Shown: positions 21,201 through 36,200 of the stretch, piece after piece
Layout: every line of letters starts with the position of its first letter
Numbering within the stretch: the first letter of the stretch is position 1
Source: Heliocidaris tuberculata
Lineage: Eukaryota > Echinodermata > Echinoidea > Camarodonta > Echinometridae
DNA length: 64,000 nucleotides
Assembly: GCA_025618425.1 (NCBI GenBank)
Contig: CM046835.1
Coordinates: forward strand, 14,891,200 to 14,955,199
Direction of reading: 5' to 3'
Position numbers and translations under genes: made by a program
Notes under the pieces: model-generated
Databases searched by the model: none
What the model was told of the DNA's origin: nothing
The model's input: only the letters and a program-made list of their open reading frames with translations

Positions 21201-24200
21201 GAGCGATTGGTTCGGAGAGACCTGTGAGAGAAAATATATGTAAAAGCTAACATTTCGATCTGCCAATAAAACTGGATAGACCTACGCTTAATTCAAAAAG
21301 AAATTATCAGATTGGTTCTAAAGTTGGCCTCACAACATGTTTTTAGGAACTTCATTATACTTTTGGAGTCGTTTGCTCGAGAAAAAAAGTAGGCCTTAAG
21401 AAACTTAAGGTAGATATTCATTGATTTTTAAAACTGACTTAAGTTTCATTATTGCGTAGGTGAAGCTTAGACCGGACAAGTTTGTCAAAATTCGACGCTT
21501 GCAAACATTCGAAGTAATGATTATTATCAATTACAAATTGCTAAAATACAGCCCCGACATAGCACCTGAACAGCTCTCCGAAAGCCGCTGAAATGTGTGA
21601 CGTCAAAGGCAGGACGTTAATTGCACAAGCAGACGATGTCCCATAACATCTCACATATTTTCAGTGCCTGTTTTGTCATCTTCTCTTCAGTTATTTCACT
21701 TCACTAGCATTAGTCTATTATGTTTAATCCATATATTGCCTCACTCTAAACCCCGTGCATGGGTTTATTTGGATGGAAAATGAAGCGTTACAAGAATAAA
21801 GGAATCAGTTGCTTGTAAACAAAATAGACGCCATTGCATTCACAGCTGCATACACCGCTGGACGTTCGGCGTTGAATGAGGGATAAATACCGTCCTTGCA
21901 ATCATTCAGCGGGCTTTTCAATTTGAAAGTGTGGTTTCTTTGATTGTTCATTAACCCTCATCCTATATATTTACAAACAAAAGATTTCAGTAATCAGAAT
22001 CTGTTTCATTCCCATTTTAGAATGGTGTGAAATATGGGCACGTTTGAATACACTAAATTCTTTATAATTTGAGAAATAACTGCACTGCACTTATGTTCAT
22101 TCTTTATGGGACGTCGTCTGCTTGGACAGGATTGTTCCCTTTATTGACGTCATTGAAACATTGTTATTTTTTTGGCGAAGCGCTTGTATATCGCAGATGC
22201 TGGGAGGTAGTTTTATTTGTATTATTGTTTAATTACCGGATATGTAGTTGACTTTAAACTGATACGATTGCTATCTGTTAACTTGCCAGTTTCTAGTGAT
22301 ACATTATTTATCATATTTGTGATTTTCTTTGAATGTGTACTTTAAGAAAACTGGCAGAAATTCACAAAGAACATCGCCAGCTCAGATATGCAAGTAAAAG
22401 AGAATGATCATAATTATGGCGGTCCAAACAGACTCATTATAATTTTCTTTCACTGCAGTCGCGGATCCTGTGCTTTAAAGGTTTGAGCCAAATAGCATAT
22501 ATATAAACCTTTTTTTTACTAAGGAAATTGAGAAAAGAAAAGAAGGGTAGAGGAGATGGGAAAAAGAAGAAAGGTGGAACTTGTAATATCAGTTGATATT
22601 AAAGTGTAGACTGATTACAAATAATTGATTATTTTGATTATACAGAATAAAAGGAAAGAGTAACAAAAAAAAAGCACATGTATTATTCAGATATAATAAC
22701 TGGTAACTACAAAAATTATTTGAGGATGTCTTATTTCTATTGTTGTTAAGGTTGGCGAGGATCCTTTAAAAGCACCTGCAGATTTGTATCTAAGCAACCA
22801 GGGAACTGGCAAGATGAATATTTTTCGTCATTACCATGATAAAAGTCTTACTTGAATAAGAGAAAGGTAAGTATGGTGAAAGAAAGGCCAGCGATTGAGA
22901 GGAAACAGCCTATTCTTGTAATTATATCCAGAGCGAACTTCTCCTTCTGGTTGATGTCCAATTGTCCATGGATATCCTACCAAAGTAAACGAAATGGATA
23001 ATAAAATATATTGATTAGATTCCTTTTTCAAAGGATGTGCAAAGCACCCATAGAAGTGAAAAACATAATACAGTTCATTGAAGGAAATAGCATATCGAGC
23101 CACACATAGAGCAAACATGAATAGCAAAATAGCACAAATGGATAGTTGAAAAAAATGATGATTAAAAATGTAATTAATAACTTAGATTCGTTTCCCAGAC
23201 ACAAGAAATTGAAGATGTAACCTAAAAGTAAACACAAACAATTTGTGCTGTTGAAATATGAGCAAGAAATAATTTGGAGTTAAAATATGATTGGATCTTT
23301 ATGAAATGCATGCTGAATAACAAAGAAAACCATCATGCATGGATTTGGGATAGAAAGAAACTGGGGAAGAAATATTGAAAAGAAAAATATTATAACAATT
23401 TGTAATCCCTTCGACTTTTTTTGCTACGTCGTTCTCGTATGCAAATAAAATTTTCAACAAAAAAAAAACTGAAATTAATTCATCAGTATAGATAATAGCT
23501 GTAAGGTCTTACACAAACCACAACGCTATCTCCTTAATTGTCAATATAATACATTATGCACTCATGACTTTTTATTGCATTTAAAAAGCAATCGGCTAAA
23601 TAGTCTGTTACTTACCACCAAAACAGCGAAATTTGTCAAATGGTTGCAGTAACAGATGATACCTCCATCGGAGCGACGGCCAGCAAATTGGCAACCCTCG
23701 TTCGACCAATCACCTCGCCCTTGGTTCATTCCAAAATCCCAGAACACACATTCAATGTTGGAATAATTCAAACCCTAGGGTAAAAAAAAAAAAAATTGTA
23801 TAGATCAATTTACTATAAGCATCAAGTTCATAGATATATATTTCATGAACGCCTAGTTACCTACTATTCATTTTATCTCTGGGGATTAATTATAACCTGC
23901 ATACAATTTTGTTGATGTATTGGGCTAACTTTCATGCAACTTTCAAAACACTAAATAAAAACATTATTTTTAAATAATAAGTGAGATATGAGAAATAAGT
24001 AAACATTTTAAATACATAATTTTTGTAGAAAAATCTAAACGCATTGCATAGTCCATGAACTAAAATCGATGTCGTTACTTGCACTGATACAACTGTATAT
24101 TCATTACAAAGAATACTGTCAATGCATCAATATGATAAGATTAAAAGATTACTTGTAACAACTACGGACATGATGGGGGATATCTGGCAACAAACATATC

Positions 24201-27200
24201 ATTAAATCTACAATCAGAGGATTTCTATAGGGGACTTTTAATACATTCTTCATTATTGCTACCGACGCCCTTGCTTTTCATATACACTTCACAATATCAT
24301 AAAGCATGACATTGGTTACAAAACAAAATGGAGGCTCCTTGGCTCTAGGATGAAGATGACACCGGACGAGCATCCAAAAATCTCTTGAAGACGTTTCTTC
24401 AAATTGAAAATATATAGAAATCACATGATAATCACTGAAGATTAGGCTCCCATCACAAACTAGCAGGGAAATCAGGTCTGTCCCTGGGATCTACCCTTTC
24501 CGTAGTCATGGTTACAGAATTAATGCTAAGACTTAACAGACATCTGAAGCACAAATACAATGGCAAGTATTTTCTCCTGGAATTACGGACTATCATTCTT
24601 CTAAAGTGATTTAGCCGCTGATGTGAGATTAGTAGATGCTCTGACGTGGGTTGTTTAATGCGATGGAAATCCTTATCTTGGAAATACAAGCAATCATCAG
24701 AATCCCACAAGTGATAAAGACGACTCGGTATCCGGCAGTTCCTTCACCCTTTCATATAATTTTGCAACGAATTATAGTACCGGTAATCTACTGAAAAGCT
24801 TTTGAAACTGCAAATAAGTATTAAAATTATATTTTGGATTTAATAAAATTAATACGATTTCTTTTGAAATATGAATAATTTTTTTTTTCTCAATAACAAA
24901 ACGAAGAATCGTTATTATTTTCTTAATTTACTGAAGACTGTTGAAATAATTGTTATGATTTTATTGTTTCGTCTTTCTAGTTCTTATTCTGGTAAACATT
25001 TTGCATTTTGAATTTCTGTGAAATATCTGGTCAAGCATTTTGAACATAACCATCCCCTCATTTTGATTTCTCATAACCTCTCAACAGCGTTGATTAGTGC
25101 ATGGTTTAACATGGATTCAGTCATGGCGAGGAGGCGTATAATGAAGCAGATAACTGAATGTGTTAACCAATGCTGTGACACAGAGACACTACACTCGTCC
25201 TATGATGGGCACCGGTAATGCTGCCATCTGCCGCTCAAGGGTCAATTTAGAAAAGGCAAGGGGTTTCGTTTGACAAAAATATAAGTTTGCAGTTATTCAC
25301 ATCAGTGGTGATTCCAGGATTTTTAGGTCGATGGGGGGGGGGGGGGGGCACTAGCCAGAAAAATTCTGTCTAATGCTGAAAATCTAGCTGAAAAGGGGGG
25401 TATCATATTTTTTTTTTTTTCAGGTGCATTTTGGGGCCAAAAAGAATTGATTCCGGAAGCACAATATTCAGGGGCACATTCATTTTTAATTTGTGTGTAC
25501 GAAAGGTATGCCAGATTGGGTTTTTCCAGAGGCACGCGTACCTCCGCCCCTCTACCTGGATACGCCAATGCACTAACTTTATCCTGATCAGCAGAATCAA
25601 ACTGTGTTAGTTTTTAGGGGCGATATTTATAATGCCCTTCTTGTATGGAAATAAGCAATCGTATCTACCTCTTCAGCTCCGAATTCGATCACAACCGGAT
25701 TGCTGAGATTGATGATTGTCAGGCCACCGGCGACTGATGCCGACAGGACTGGTCCCAACACCTTGGTGACCTGATGGGAATGTGGTGCTACACTATCGCC
25801 ATTGCCGCCGGGAGACCACGTCGTACCAGCAGCAGCAGCGGTCTGGGTGTAGTTCTCCATCCGACGGCGTAGGCGTTCGGATGGGAACAGTGTGTCGTCT
25901 TTGAATACAACAAAGCTGACGGGTATTGCTGAACCGTTGAAGGCGACTTTATGAGGAAAGTGCAAAAGCAAAATGGACTGTAATAAGATTATAATGTCAA
26001 TATTACAATGGTGCACAAAGACCACTTGATGGTGTTTGGAATTTCATCGAATACCCTACTGGGGATTAATACATAAGAAAGACAAGGAAATAATTACATA
26101 TATGACATTATGAATGTCTGGATCATCTAATTCAGAACAGGAGTTTTAATAAAGTTAGGCTACATAGATCTAGAAACTAACGAATTACGTAACAGGCTGC
26201 AAACGGTATTCTTGAAAGAAGTCCATTCGTTCCCCACCTTCAAAGACTTCAGTAGGAAGTTGAATGGATGCTTCCATCTGGAGATGTTTTTGCATCGGAG
26301 ATGTATCGTTCTTGATGATTGTTCTGAGCAGGTCTTCTTCTTCTTCTTCTTCTCCGTCATTGTTATCCTTATCAGAGGTCACGGGAGCAAAGGTCAATCC
26401 CATAGTGACGTCATCAGGACGATACGACCCGGTTCGAACCGCGATAGATGGTGTTGCTATGTTGAGCTTCTTGTCGCAATGGGCGCTCTCCATGAGCTGA
26501 CGGTCCAGAGTTTGGATGATAGTGCCAAGTTCGTGCCCGACCTCATTCCTGGTGGTTTCTGGTAGGTCGGACTCGGCGACTTGGTCAACGATTTCGACAA
26601 ATGCATTGGAAACCTGTGGCAGAGAAGAAATTATTTATTTGTAGCAAAAGGAAACTTTAAAGAATCGTCTGTGTTATAACTACAGACAATCAGCTAAACT
26701 TGCAACTTGTATGTAACTTGTGATCACACCTAGAGAGGGTTGCATGAAAACGTCTTCAGACTGTTGCATGCACACAAGGCGTCTTTTCGATTGCGTTATT
26801 ACCAGCGCTATTCGAGCCTGTTATTCAACGTGGTGTTTGCCCTGTTCATTTCGTAATCACTTTTTATACAATTTGACTCTCACAAGTCGCTGACACCGTC
26901 AGGCAAGTGACGCCTCGTGTGCTACGGGTATCATGTCCGTGGCACGCGAGGCCATATGCATACGGGCACATTTTCGTGAGGGGGCTGATGCTTTTTGCCC
27001 TCAAATCAATTTTCCAGTTCATAAATTTTTGCGATCGAGTGAAGCGAAAAAGTAAAGAAATTACATATTCAGGCATACAAATACCCAAATATGAGGATAT
27101 TCGGGTACCTCGCTGCCCGAATAGCGGCACTTTCAAAATTCGGGGGGGGGGGCAGGCTTCAGCCCCTCAGCCTCTCCGCCTCGTACGCCTATTCACGAGG

Positions 27201-30200
27201 CGTCATTAGCTACGCTAATCAAGCACTGTGGAGGGAATGAGCACATACGTCAGTAATTTAAAGCAATGTTGGCACCGTCTATCTTGCATTCACTTTTTGT
27301 ACGATGTTAGTCTCACATTGCGCGTCAGAGACCACGCAAGTTGCTCACAACTTTTATGAATTTCTCCTACTTACGGTTTTTGACGGCGATTCAACATCGG
27401 CCATATTCTGCAGAGTGTCGGATAAGAACTTAATGTCTTCTCGTTCGAATTCAGTTTGGTTGACGACGACAGCCTCGACGTATCTTGCGACTTCTTTCAC
27501 GTTGTATTTGGAAACTGGGACCTTTATAATGAAATGAAAACATAAAACAGGCGTTATCATCTCCATAGATAGAAAGCCAGGAATGCATATGAGCAAGAAA
27601 CAGGAATAGATTATAAAGTAAGGAACCAAATTGTGAATGACGCAGAAAAGTAAGTATATCACGACAGAAAATAACAATATGTGTGAATAGTAAATGAGAA
27701 AAAATGGGAAGGATTGGTGAAAGACTAAGGGGGATATAGCAAGAAAAATAGAAAAGGAGAGTGGGCTGGAAAGGTATTAAAGGAGGTGTAATAAGATCAT
27801 TATTTTGAAGAAATAAAGAAAAGCACAAATGATCAGGCACAAAGAAAAAAATTGAAATAGATCCAAGAGAGAGAAAAAAAAGAAAAGATAAAGAAAGAGA
27901 AAATGAGAAGGGGGTGTGATGGCATACCTTACTAAGATCCCTAAAATCAAGAGGCGTGATGTCCCTGCCACAGGTCCTAATCTTCACACTTTGCCACAGC
28001 CCTATATCAGTGAAGTCAAACTCGCAGTAGCGAATTGCCACAGGGTGTCCACCTGTAACATAATCGATTGAAAGGAACAAAAGTTTCTTTTGAATCACGT
28101 TCTAATTCTTGTTAAATATCTGATTTATAGAAATAGAGAACTTTAAAAAAACACCTTCATATAATGAAATAAAGAATAGTATTACAGGGGATAAAGTAGA
28201 AGAAAGGAAATTGGCAGCAATGAGGGGGACTCTCAATATCCATTTTTCTAAATGGGAAACCCTGAATATTAGACAAACAGTTGGAACCCAGAGCCAGTCG
28301 TCCACCGGTAAGGGGGGGGGGATAAGGGAGGAGGTCGGGTAGGGTAGGGTAAAAAAAAACAAAAAACTTTTCTCTCAGGACAACAGTACAAAGGAAGTAT
28401 AAGTTACTACATTGTAAAACAAAATTGTTGGATTATACAACTGGATATGTTTATCTCAATAACATTTATGTTGTTTTTTTTATTTTAATTTTTTTCTCCT
28501 CTGGAAATATGAATTTTTGTTTGCAACTATGATGTATGGAAATTGATCATGTAAGGAACAAAGAAAAAAAACGCTTGTCAGTTTGAGAATTAAGAGTATA
28601 TGATTAAGGATATCAATTAATTTATCCACAGTTTTTGTTTATGGAAATTTTTCAATATTCAAGTAATGTCAATTTCTTTTGAAGCCTTTTGTTAGACGAA
28701 AATTTATACTGTTTTAGAATATTATCATATTTGCAGTTTGTGTTATATACGATGATTGTAATTTGTACCATGATTGTAATTTGTTTCAAGAGAGAAAAGA
28801 AATAAAAACTGATTATAATACCAAAAAGAGTATAGTTCGTCACGATCGTCAAGATGTTGAAAGTTACGTTAGCAGTGACGCCGACCGATGAAAATGAGAG
28901 AAATATGTTGTTGTTTTTTTAAATACAATTATGCAAGTTTTCTGTTACATGGTATGGGAACATGTGGATTCGACCAGTGTCCTTGTTACTCGAGGTGTTT
29001 AAGTGAACGTCCTGACTCTTACCCTGGAGTACTTCCCTCCCTACCCTTGATGGTATCTACCTAGAAAATTACCATCTTGGATAATTACCATCGGGAATAT
29101 TATGACCATCACAGATGGCTTGTCCTGAGGTATGATAATCCAGATCCCCCGTCCCATAAAGAGATTGATCCAAATCCATCAAAAGTCCTATAACTTGAAA
29201 TTAAGTGCAGAGGTGCGATAGATATCTGTCTCAAGTTAAGTTGCGACCGATTCGGATCTATCCCAACTCAAATTGTCTGGGAATCGACTTACTAGTATAG
29301 CGGCAAATAGATGAGATCAATGTAGTATCCAATGCCAATCACCGTTCCTACATAGGTATGCATCATTTTCTTCTAAAGATTCGAGTCTACATTAAATGAG
29401 AAGTTCTCACGAGAAGGGCTCCATCTTACCATAAGCGGTGTTGACTGGACATCTTTCAGCGGACTCTGCTAGAGTGCTCGTCATCGTAGAAGGCCAGGTA
29501 AATATTTCCCCTCCGACCGTAGTCTTTTCCGAAGGACATATCGCTAAAAACACCAACAAGAAAAGACTTTTTTAGAGATTTCAAGTTCTTGAATCAAATG
29601 CAGATGTTTTATTTTCCCTGTGGATGACATATATACAAATTATAGCCGATTTAACATGGGAGTCATTAAAGGCATTCCGTGTGTCAAACACTACTGGAAA
29701 TGTTCTAAGTTGAAAGCAAGTTTTATTTCAAAAAGATAATATTTTGCTGATTACTCGGGCTTCTTATCTTTGAATAATTCAGAGATAAAGATCACTCCTT
29801 CATTGATAAACCATCTACCCAAAACAGTAGTTGTTTGCAAAAATTTTCAGACTTTATCCAAAAACATCCATACCCTCAATGATAGAAACTTCGAAATCAC
29901 AAGTGACGTTATTTCCTGCGAGGTCGTTGACTACGTAAGAGACACGGTGATCGCCCACGGCAAACTTTGTACCAGGTGTATGTGATCTGTACCACGGCCA
30001 CGATATTCCCACGTTGTCGTCGGCTATCGGTTCTTCCCATCGGACCGAGGTCGTATTTTCACGATAGGTTTCGATGTAGCGACGAACGTTGCGTGGGCAG
30101 TTCATAAAGCGCGGCGGTTCCGAATCTAGAATAGAACGAGAACAAGAATTACTTTGTGCGTCATCAAGAACGCAGACAAAACTGACAAGCAGACAATCAA

Positions 30201-33200
30201 GTTGATTGACCAAATACACTGATAATGAATTAAGTATTATACACTGACATAAATATATTTGTGTAAATAGAAACAAATGGACTCGGCGATAGGCAGTGGT
30301 ATTGATTAACTTTGTGAAAAATTGTAAAATCAGCTCAAATGCCAGTGAATTGTGTGCAGTCCTCTAACTACATATATAATTAAGGATATGTGAAAGTATG
30401 AGAGAAAATGGAACCCGTTTACTATCCTAAAAAAGAGAAAACCGCGATCAATCGCTAGCGCAAGTCGCTCGGTTCTCCGCTGCGCTGCAGTCACAAAAAC
30501 CAAGCACCAGCGCTTGGCGATTTCAGAGCGGGTTTCCAGCCCGTACGGTATTCTGTGATAGAGCCAACCGTAAGAGTTCTTTAGGGTTCGGTGGTACTCT
30601 ATCCCGACATCACTGTTCAATCGTAAATATCTTGATATATAAACGACCGATCAGCTTATAAAACTCAGGCGATTCCTGTCTGAGCTAAAGGTTTGCAATT
30701 ATGATTACAGCATTAGCTGGAACAGGGATTTTTTTTTTCAATCCTGGGCAAAGTTAATCAATGCCTTTAATACCCAAGTCACACCATATGCTGACAAGAC
30801 CGACAACAGGCCTAACAAAAATTGCTTTACCCTGAATGGCGTCGGTTTAGAGTCGGTATGCCGATGTGACTGAGGTATAAGCTTTTAAAATCATTTCAAG
30901 CCCAGGCAAACTATGGGGACCACTGGAGAAAAGTCTAAATTCGGGCAAGCATGTGCGATTATCATGTATGGTTTGTTTGTGGGTAGGATATGTGTGCGTG
31001 TATATCTTCATGTGACTGTCATGTAGTCAGGCAACTGCAAGCTAATGGGTTTGATTTTTTCAACTCTCCAGAAAACGATTTGCGACTGTTTTGATGGCGA
31101 TTTCCTTGATCAATATGGAGAAGATTTTACTCAATTTTTTGTCTGAAGAGAAGAGTTAAACACTTACCTCGGACGTGAATGGAGAAGGTACAATTGGCGA
31201 CGTTACCCGAGCCATCCTGCACAGAGTAAGTGCGGTTTGAGATACCGTAGATGAACACGCCATCTGTACCTGGATCTTTCAAGGTGACAGTACGACCGGA
31301 GTTGTCAGTGGCAGTAGGCCTTGTCCAGCTCGCACGGGAATGGGAAGCGCCCGGCATTGTATCCACTACGATGTTTTCCGGACATGTCAGCCGAGGCGGT
31401 TCTCTGTCTGCAATTCAAAATATAAGAAGGATTCGTCGTCTGTCGAGGTCACTTGGCTGAAGCGTGTTGTAAATGTAGTAGGCCATGTTGCCAATGTTGA
31501 ATTATTTCTAGCATTTTTTGTAAACACACAATGAATTATCAGCATAATTTATTATCAAACCTTGCGATCTCTCCAGTTCAACTTTTCATATGGTACAGTA
31601 CAGATATTCGAGGCCAAACATTGTGTTTATTGTTTCTTTTTTATTTTCTAGGGGATTTTCTCATGGTCCCCAGCCCCTCCCCCCCCCCCCCCTCCCCCGA
31701 TTAGCAACCCTCGGGATAAGAAGAACTCTCACCTTCTATCGATATACTGAACGAGCACGTGGCCTCATTTCCGGCCAGATCAGTGGCTGTGTAGACAATT
31801 GTAAAGGAGCCGATCCCGTAGTAGGTTCCAGGAAGAGCCTTCGTCACTAGATCAACCTGCCCAGAGTTGTCAAGAGCAATGGGGTCGATCCAAGACACCT
31901 GCGCCATAGCTCGACCGGGATCAGTCGGTACAGAGAGATCATCTGAGCAACCAATGATGGTAGGTGGCTCCACATCTTATGGGAGAGAAAAAAAGAAGAT
32001 TGGTTCATTAGTTGTTTAATTTATATTGATTGATTGGTCGTTTGCAAGTTCACGGCTAGTTGTTTTCGTGGTTGGTTGGCTGGTTGTTTGGTTAGCCAGT
32101 TTGTTAGTTGGTAGGATTGTTTGTTTGTTCTGTTTATGTTCTTACGCACTTTGTGTGTCTTGGTTATCAGAGTACATGATGCTTTACGATAAGAATTTAG
32201 TTCAAACGGGACGCAAGATCTTTGCGTACTCCATGAACGGTATAGCGAGCTTTCGATTTGCACGTCGACATAGTCGACTGGTACGATCGCACCACATTTT
32301 GAAGCTCTGCGCATGCGTCACGTCGTCTCCCTCGTCCACTAGCCGAATCGAGGACGCGTGCACCCTGGTTTTGCCGTCGTCCTAGATTCAGCACGAGCGT
32401 TCATATATATGACGTCATACAAGCTCCAAATATGGATGAAAGTGCGACCCACACCATCGTGAGAGATCGAAAGCGTATAACGCGAAGTGAACGGACTTGG
32501 CCTGTGCGACGTCTCCACGCTCTGGTGACTCGTCGCAGAAGTCGTTCGGAGCAGAAATCGAAAGCTCGCTTTCCCAGATAAACACTAGACTTGCTTACCT
32601 TCAACAGTGACTGTAAAGACGCAAACTTCGACCAGTCCGAAGATATCTGAAGCGTTGTATACAACATCGGTCTTCCCGAGGTTGAACCGATTACCCGGTT
32701 CATAGTAAGAAAGCAGTCGGATATTGCCGCGGGCATTGGCCAGTGAAGGAGGATCCCACGTGACTGTGGTGTGGGTGGAGTTTAAATCGGTTGGTACGGT
32801 GATGTCAGATGGACAAGGGTCGCGAAGTGCATATTTTTCATCTGGAAAAAGAAGGATGAAAAAATATCAACAACATCCTTCATAGTGTAGAAAGTAATAT
32901 CTGTATCTAAACAAAGATTTGTTTGAACTATAAAAAAAAAAATTGTTTCCTTCATGTTTTTTACCCAAGACCAAATTCAATTGCCTAGTTTTAGTTTGCC
33001 TAACTGATCATTACCAGTTGCCGAGAGAAAGGGAAGACGAAAAAGCAAGTTTCTTTTCTTTTCGTTTTATGCATATTCTGGCAAAATCTCCTATAATGTG
33101 ATACATAATTGTTGGATATTTCAGATCACATATGCCTTAGTGCACCTGATCTTCACTCTCTTTCCGAGGTGACATTACAAATATGAGTGTTTAAACAGAT

Positions 33201-36200
33201 GTGACAAAATGAAGTGTTTCTTACCATCGAAAACGAGATCAATAGAGTGCATTTCATTCATCCTGCTCGAATCAACACAAGTGAATGTACCCCCATCAGA
33301 GGAGACTGGTGATGTGATCCGTATTCCTTTCATCTGTCGGCGCCCTACCACCTCGTTGTAGAACTCAGTCCGTGGTGATGTGTCCGAGATGTGATTGGCT
33401 ACCAGCTCGGGTCTACCTTGGTCGATGATGCACACGATTTCGACGCTCGTGGCGTACTGTGTGAGAAAGATAGCGAATGAACCGTCGTTTGTGGGCGATC
33501 TGGGGAGGGGTGGTGTAGTTGTCAGGCCGAATTGGATTCGAGTAGTTTCTGAAAAGAAAAAAGAAAATAAATATATGACACTAACTTGAACTTGTCCTAC
33601 CCGACAAAATCAACCTTGTTGTCCATTTATAAATCAACTATGACTCGTGATTCATAGTTAAAATATTTCTTTATTAATATATTTTACGGTTAACTGAATA
33701 GTATCCCAGATCAGCATTAAGGCATGATCACATCAAAAGTTCTCTATCCATTTGCAAATAGTCCAATTTGCAAGTTATTGGATTGGCAAAAAGGTGGAAC
33801 TTTTACAATATAATGTGTAACTGTCATTCAATGTTGCAGAGCCTAGCCGATGTGGTACAGCCTCGCAAAAGGGCTCAACGAAGGCAATCTATGAGGGAAA
33901 GCAAAGCGTGAGAGTTCATCTCTTCCTACATACTTATGATATGAGAGGTGGCCATATTCTCATTCAGCACCTGACATTCCTAACGCCTGATAGGCCTATA
34001 AATTCACTAAATTTTGGCTTACACACTTTGTTCTGCATGACTGTTTCATCCACTTGATGTTGTATTTTATGAAGGAGTTTAATGGGGATATGGCATCAAT
34101 AGTCATGAATGTCATGAACAGGACAACTTCAACATATTATATTTATACTATTATGGTATGTTTTGACTTTGACTCAACCTCGACAATCATTGTATAGCGC
34201 CAACTTCGTCAATATTTTCATAAATCGTACCTGCCCTGTATTTTTCTCTTCTTCTTCTTTACCTGTTCGGTGAGCTTTAGCTCGCTGTGGGTCTGCTAGC
34301 GTCTTAAAAGGGCACATTCATGAGAAAAAATGTTGCTTTAAACAAAAGCACAAAAATAAGAGAAATAGATCAGTGAAAGTTTGAGAAAAATCCGACAAAG
34401 AATAAGAGAGTTATGAATTTTAAAAATTCTATGGAAATCTCAAAGTGGCAACGCCGGGTCATGTGACTGTGATATCGTGTGATGTCATGGATTCACTACT
34501 CTACATTTGTTTTTGTACACAAAAATGACCCCAAAGATCCTCTTTTTTTTTTCTCGAAATAGTAAAGGAATAGAGTTAGTTTAAACAAGAGGACATGCCA
34601 AAACATTCCATCCTTAATAATACCTCGAGCATAGGAAAAAGGAAGATGTAATACACAAAAAAATGAAAATTAATAAATTCTAATAATTTTTTAAATATAC
34701 AAATATCTTTCTTTTGGGGGGTCAATTTAATGAAAGAATATGCCTGTTTTTTACAAGATGATAATTATACAAAAACATGTTACCCTCACTATAAAAATGA
34801 TGTTTTTGAAGAAAAATGTAAAATAATGACATTTCATGTACAAAAACAAATCGGAAAGTAGTGAATCCATGACATCACAGGATATCACAGTCACATGACC
34901 TGGAGTTGCCAATATGAGATTTCCATAGAATTTTAAAAATTCATAACTCTCTTATTCTTTGTCGGATTTTTCTCAAACTTTCACAGATCTATTACTCTAA
35001 TTTTTGTGCTTTTATTTAAAGCAACTTTTTTGTTCTCATGAATGTGTCCCTTTACGACTGATACGTGTGTCATCATCGGTATTCAGCACACACAGCTGAA
35101 TAATCTTACATCCTTACAGCAAGCGGAACCTCACCTTACTATAATTTCACTATTTTATGTTTTAAACTAAATTTTATTCATTTATCATTATGTGTGTCTC
35201 CTTTCACAACAGGCTTTCTGCTGTGAGAATAATCCTAACCTTAAACTGCTATACTGTTAAACTGAATCATTTTATATAGCATTAATACTATTTTCATGAA
35301 TGATCGTCTAGTCTGTAGTAATACACTATTACTGTTAATGATACTTCTCTTAGTCATTTTCTCTTCACTTTTTGTTCTCAAAAGCAAATAACGACTTGTC
35401 AATAATTTTCAAAGGAACAACTCTTTGTATTACCTGAAATGAAAAAAAAACATACCAGATACTTTTTAATAGCTTGTTGATGAGTGGTGGTAAATCGGCA
35501 CCGCAGCCGTGCAGGTAGCGGACACATCCTGAAACATCATCCGTATGTTTACATCATCATTCTCTCATGAGAAATGAACATACTCATTTTCGCGGTTTAA
35601 TTATAACATGGCAAAAGTAGCCTTATGGCAAAGCCATTATGTATGATGATTAATGGCGCATACACTCTCCAGCTGACACAAACGAATCGCGAAAATATGA
35701 AAACCAGATATTGCAATTTTGTGATAATCTCGGTTATAAACAAAATGTCACATTCGAGACAAATGGGTGGGGCGAAATTGATCTGAGCTACCGAGCTGCC
35801 GAGCTTGCATGCTGTAGACAAGCAAGAACTAAGACCATTTTGAACATTTCAGTCAATTCCCGGCAGCCTAATAAACCCAATACTACTGGGTTATAACTTT
35901 TCTTTTCCTACACCTGGGATGAGGGTAGGGGGTTACGCCGGCTTCCCCAAATGCTGGATATGTCACTCAACTACTGCTCACCTATTATACTAACGTTTGC
36001 ACTTCTATTCTTCAGGTTAAGAATGGTTTCAACGGTTTTGAATAATGAATATCATACTATTTATCAAATAAAATCAGAGTAAATTAAAGAATAATTGATT
36101 TCAGGGCTTTCAAAAACCGTTCCTGGGCTTTAACAAGAACTAGACCATCGGAAGTTATCAGTTGCATATTACAGTACTGATCTTTTCGACTGTAACCCGA

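Larger units (their letters stand above)
18238..25668 (-). other. Introns between 7TM, GPS and GAIN exons
   Basis: Six introns of 825, 674, 998, 1630, 639 and 1894 bases. Contents: an ACGTA-rich segment near 18876-19015, a G-run and GT-rich stretch at 19500-19545, and a dispersed repeat at 25305-25580. No other coding sequence was recognised. Confidence 0.7.
25947..32598 (-). other. Introns between GAIN, HormR and HYR exons
   Basis: Introns of 291, 761, 406, 1377, 330, 1042, 325 and 623 bases. They contain the small element at 26908-27205, a G-run near 28312-28321, poly-C near 31680-31692 and the GC-richer element at 32245-32569. A 111-codon minus-strand frame at 32401-32736 is a shadow of HYR exon 1 and this element. 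Confidence 0.65.

Noticed and set aside
27451..28098. 215-codon minus-strand frame across the HormR exon
   Set aside because: Real coding sequence occupies only 27928-28052; the rest is a CT-rich intron read through.
32401..32736. 111-codon minus-strand frame
   Set aside because: Out-of-frame shadow of HYR exon 1 plus the adjoining inverted-terminus element.
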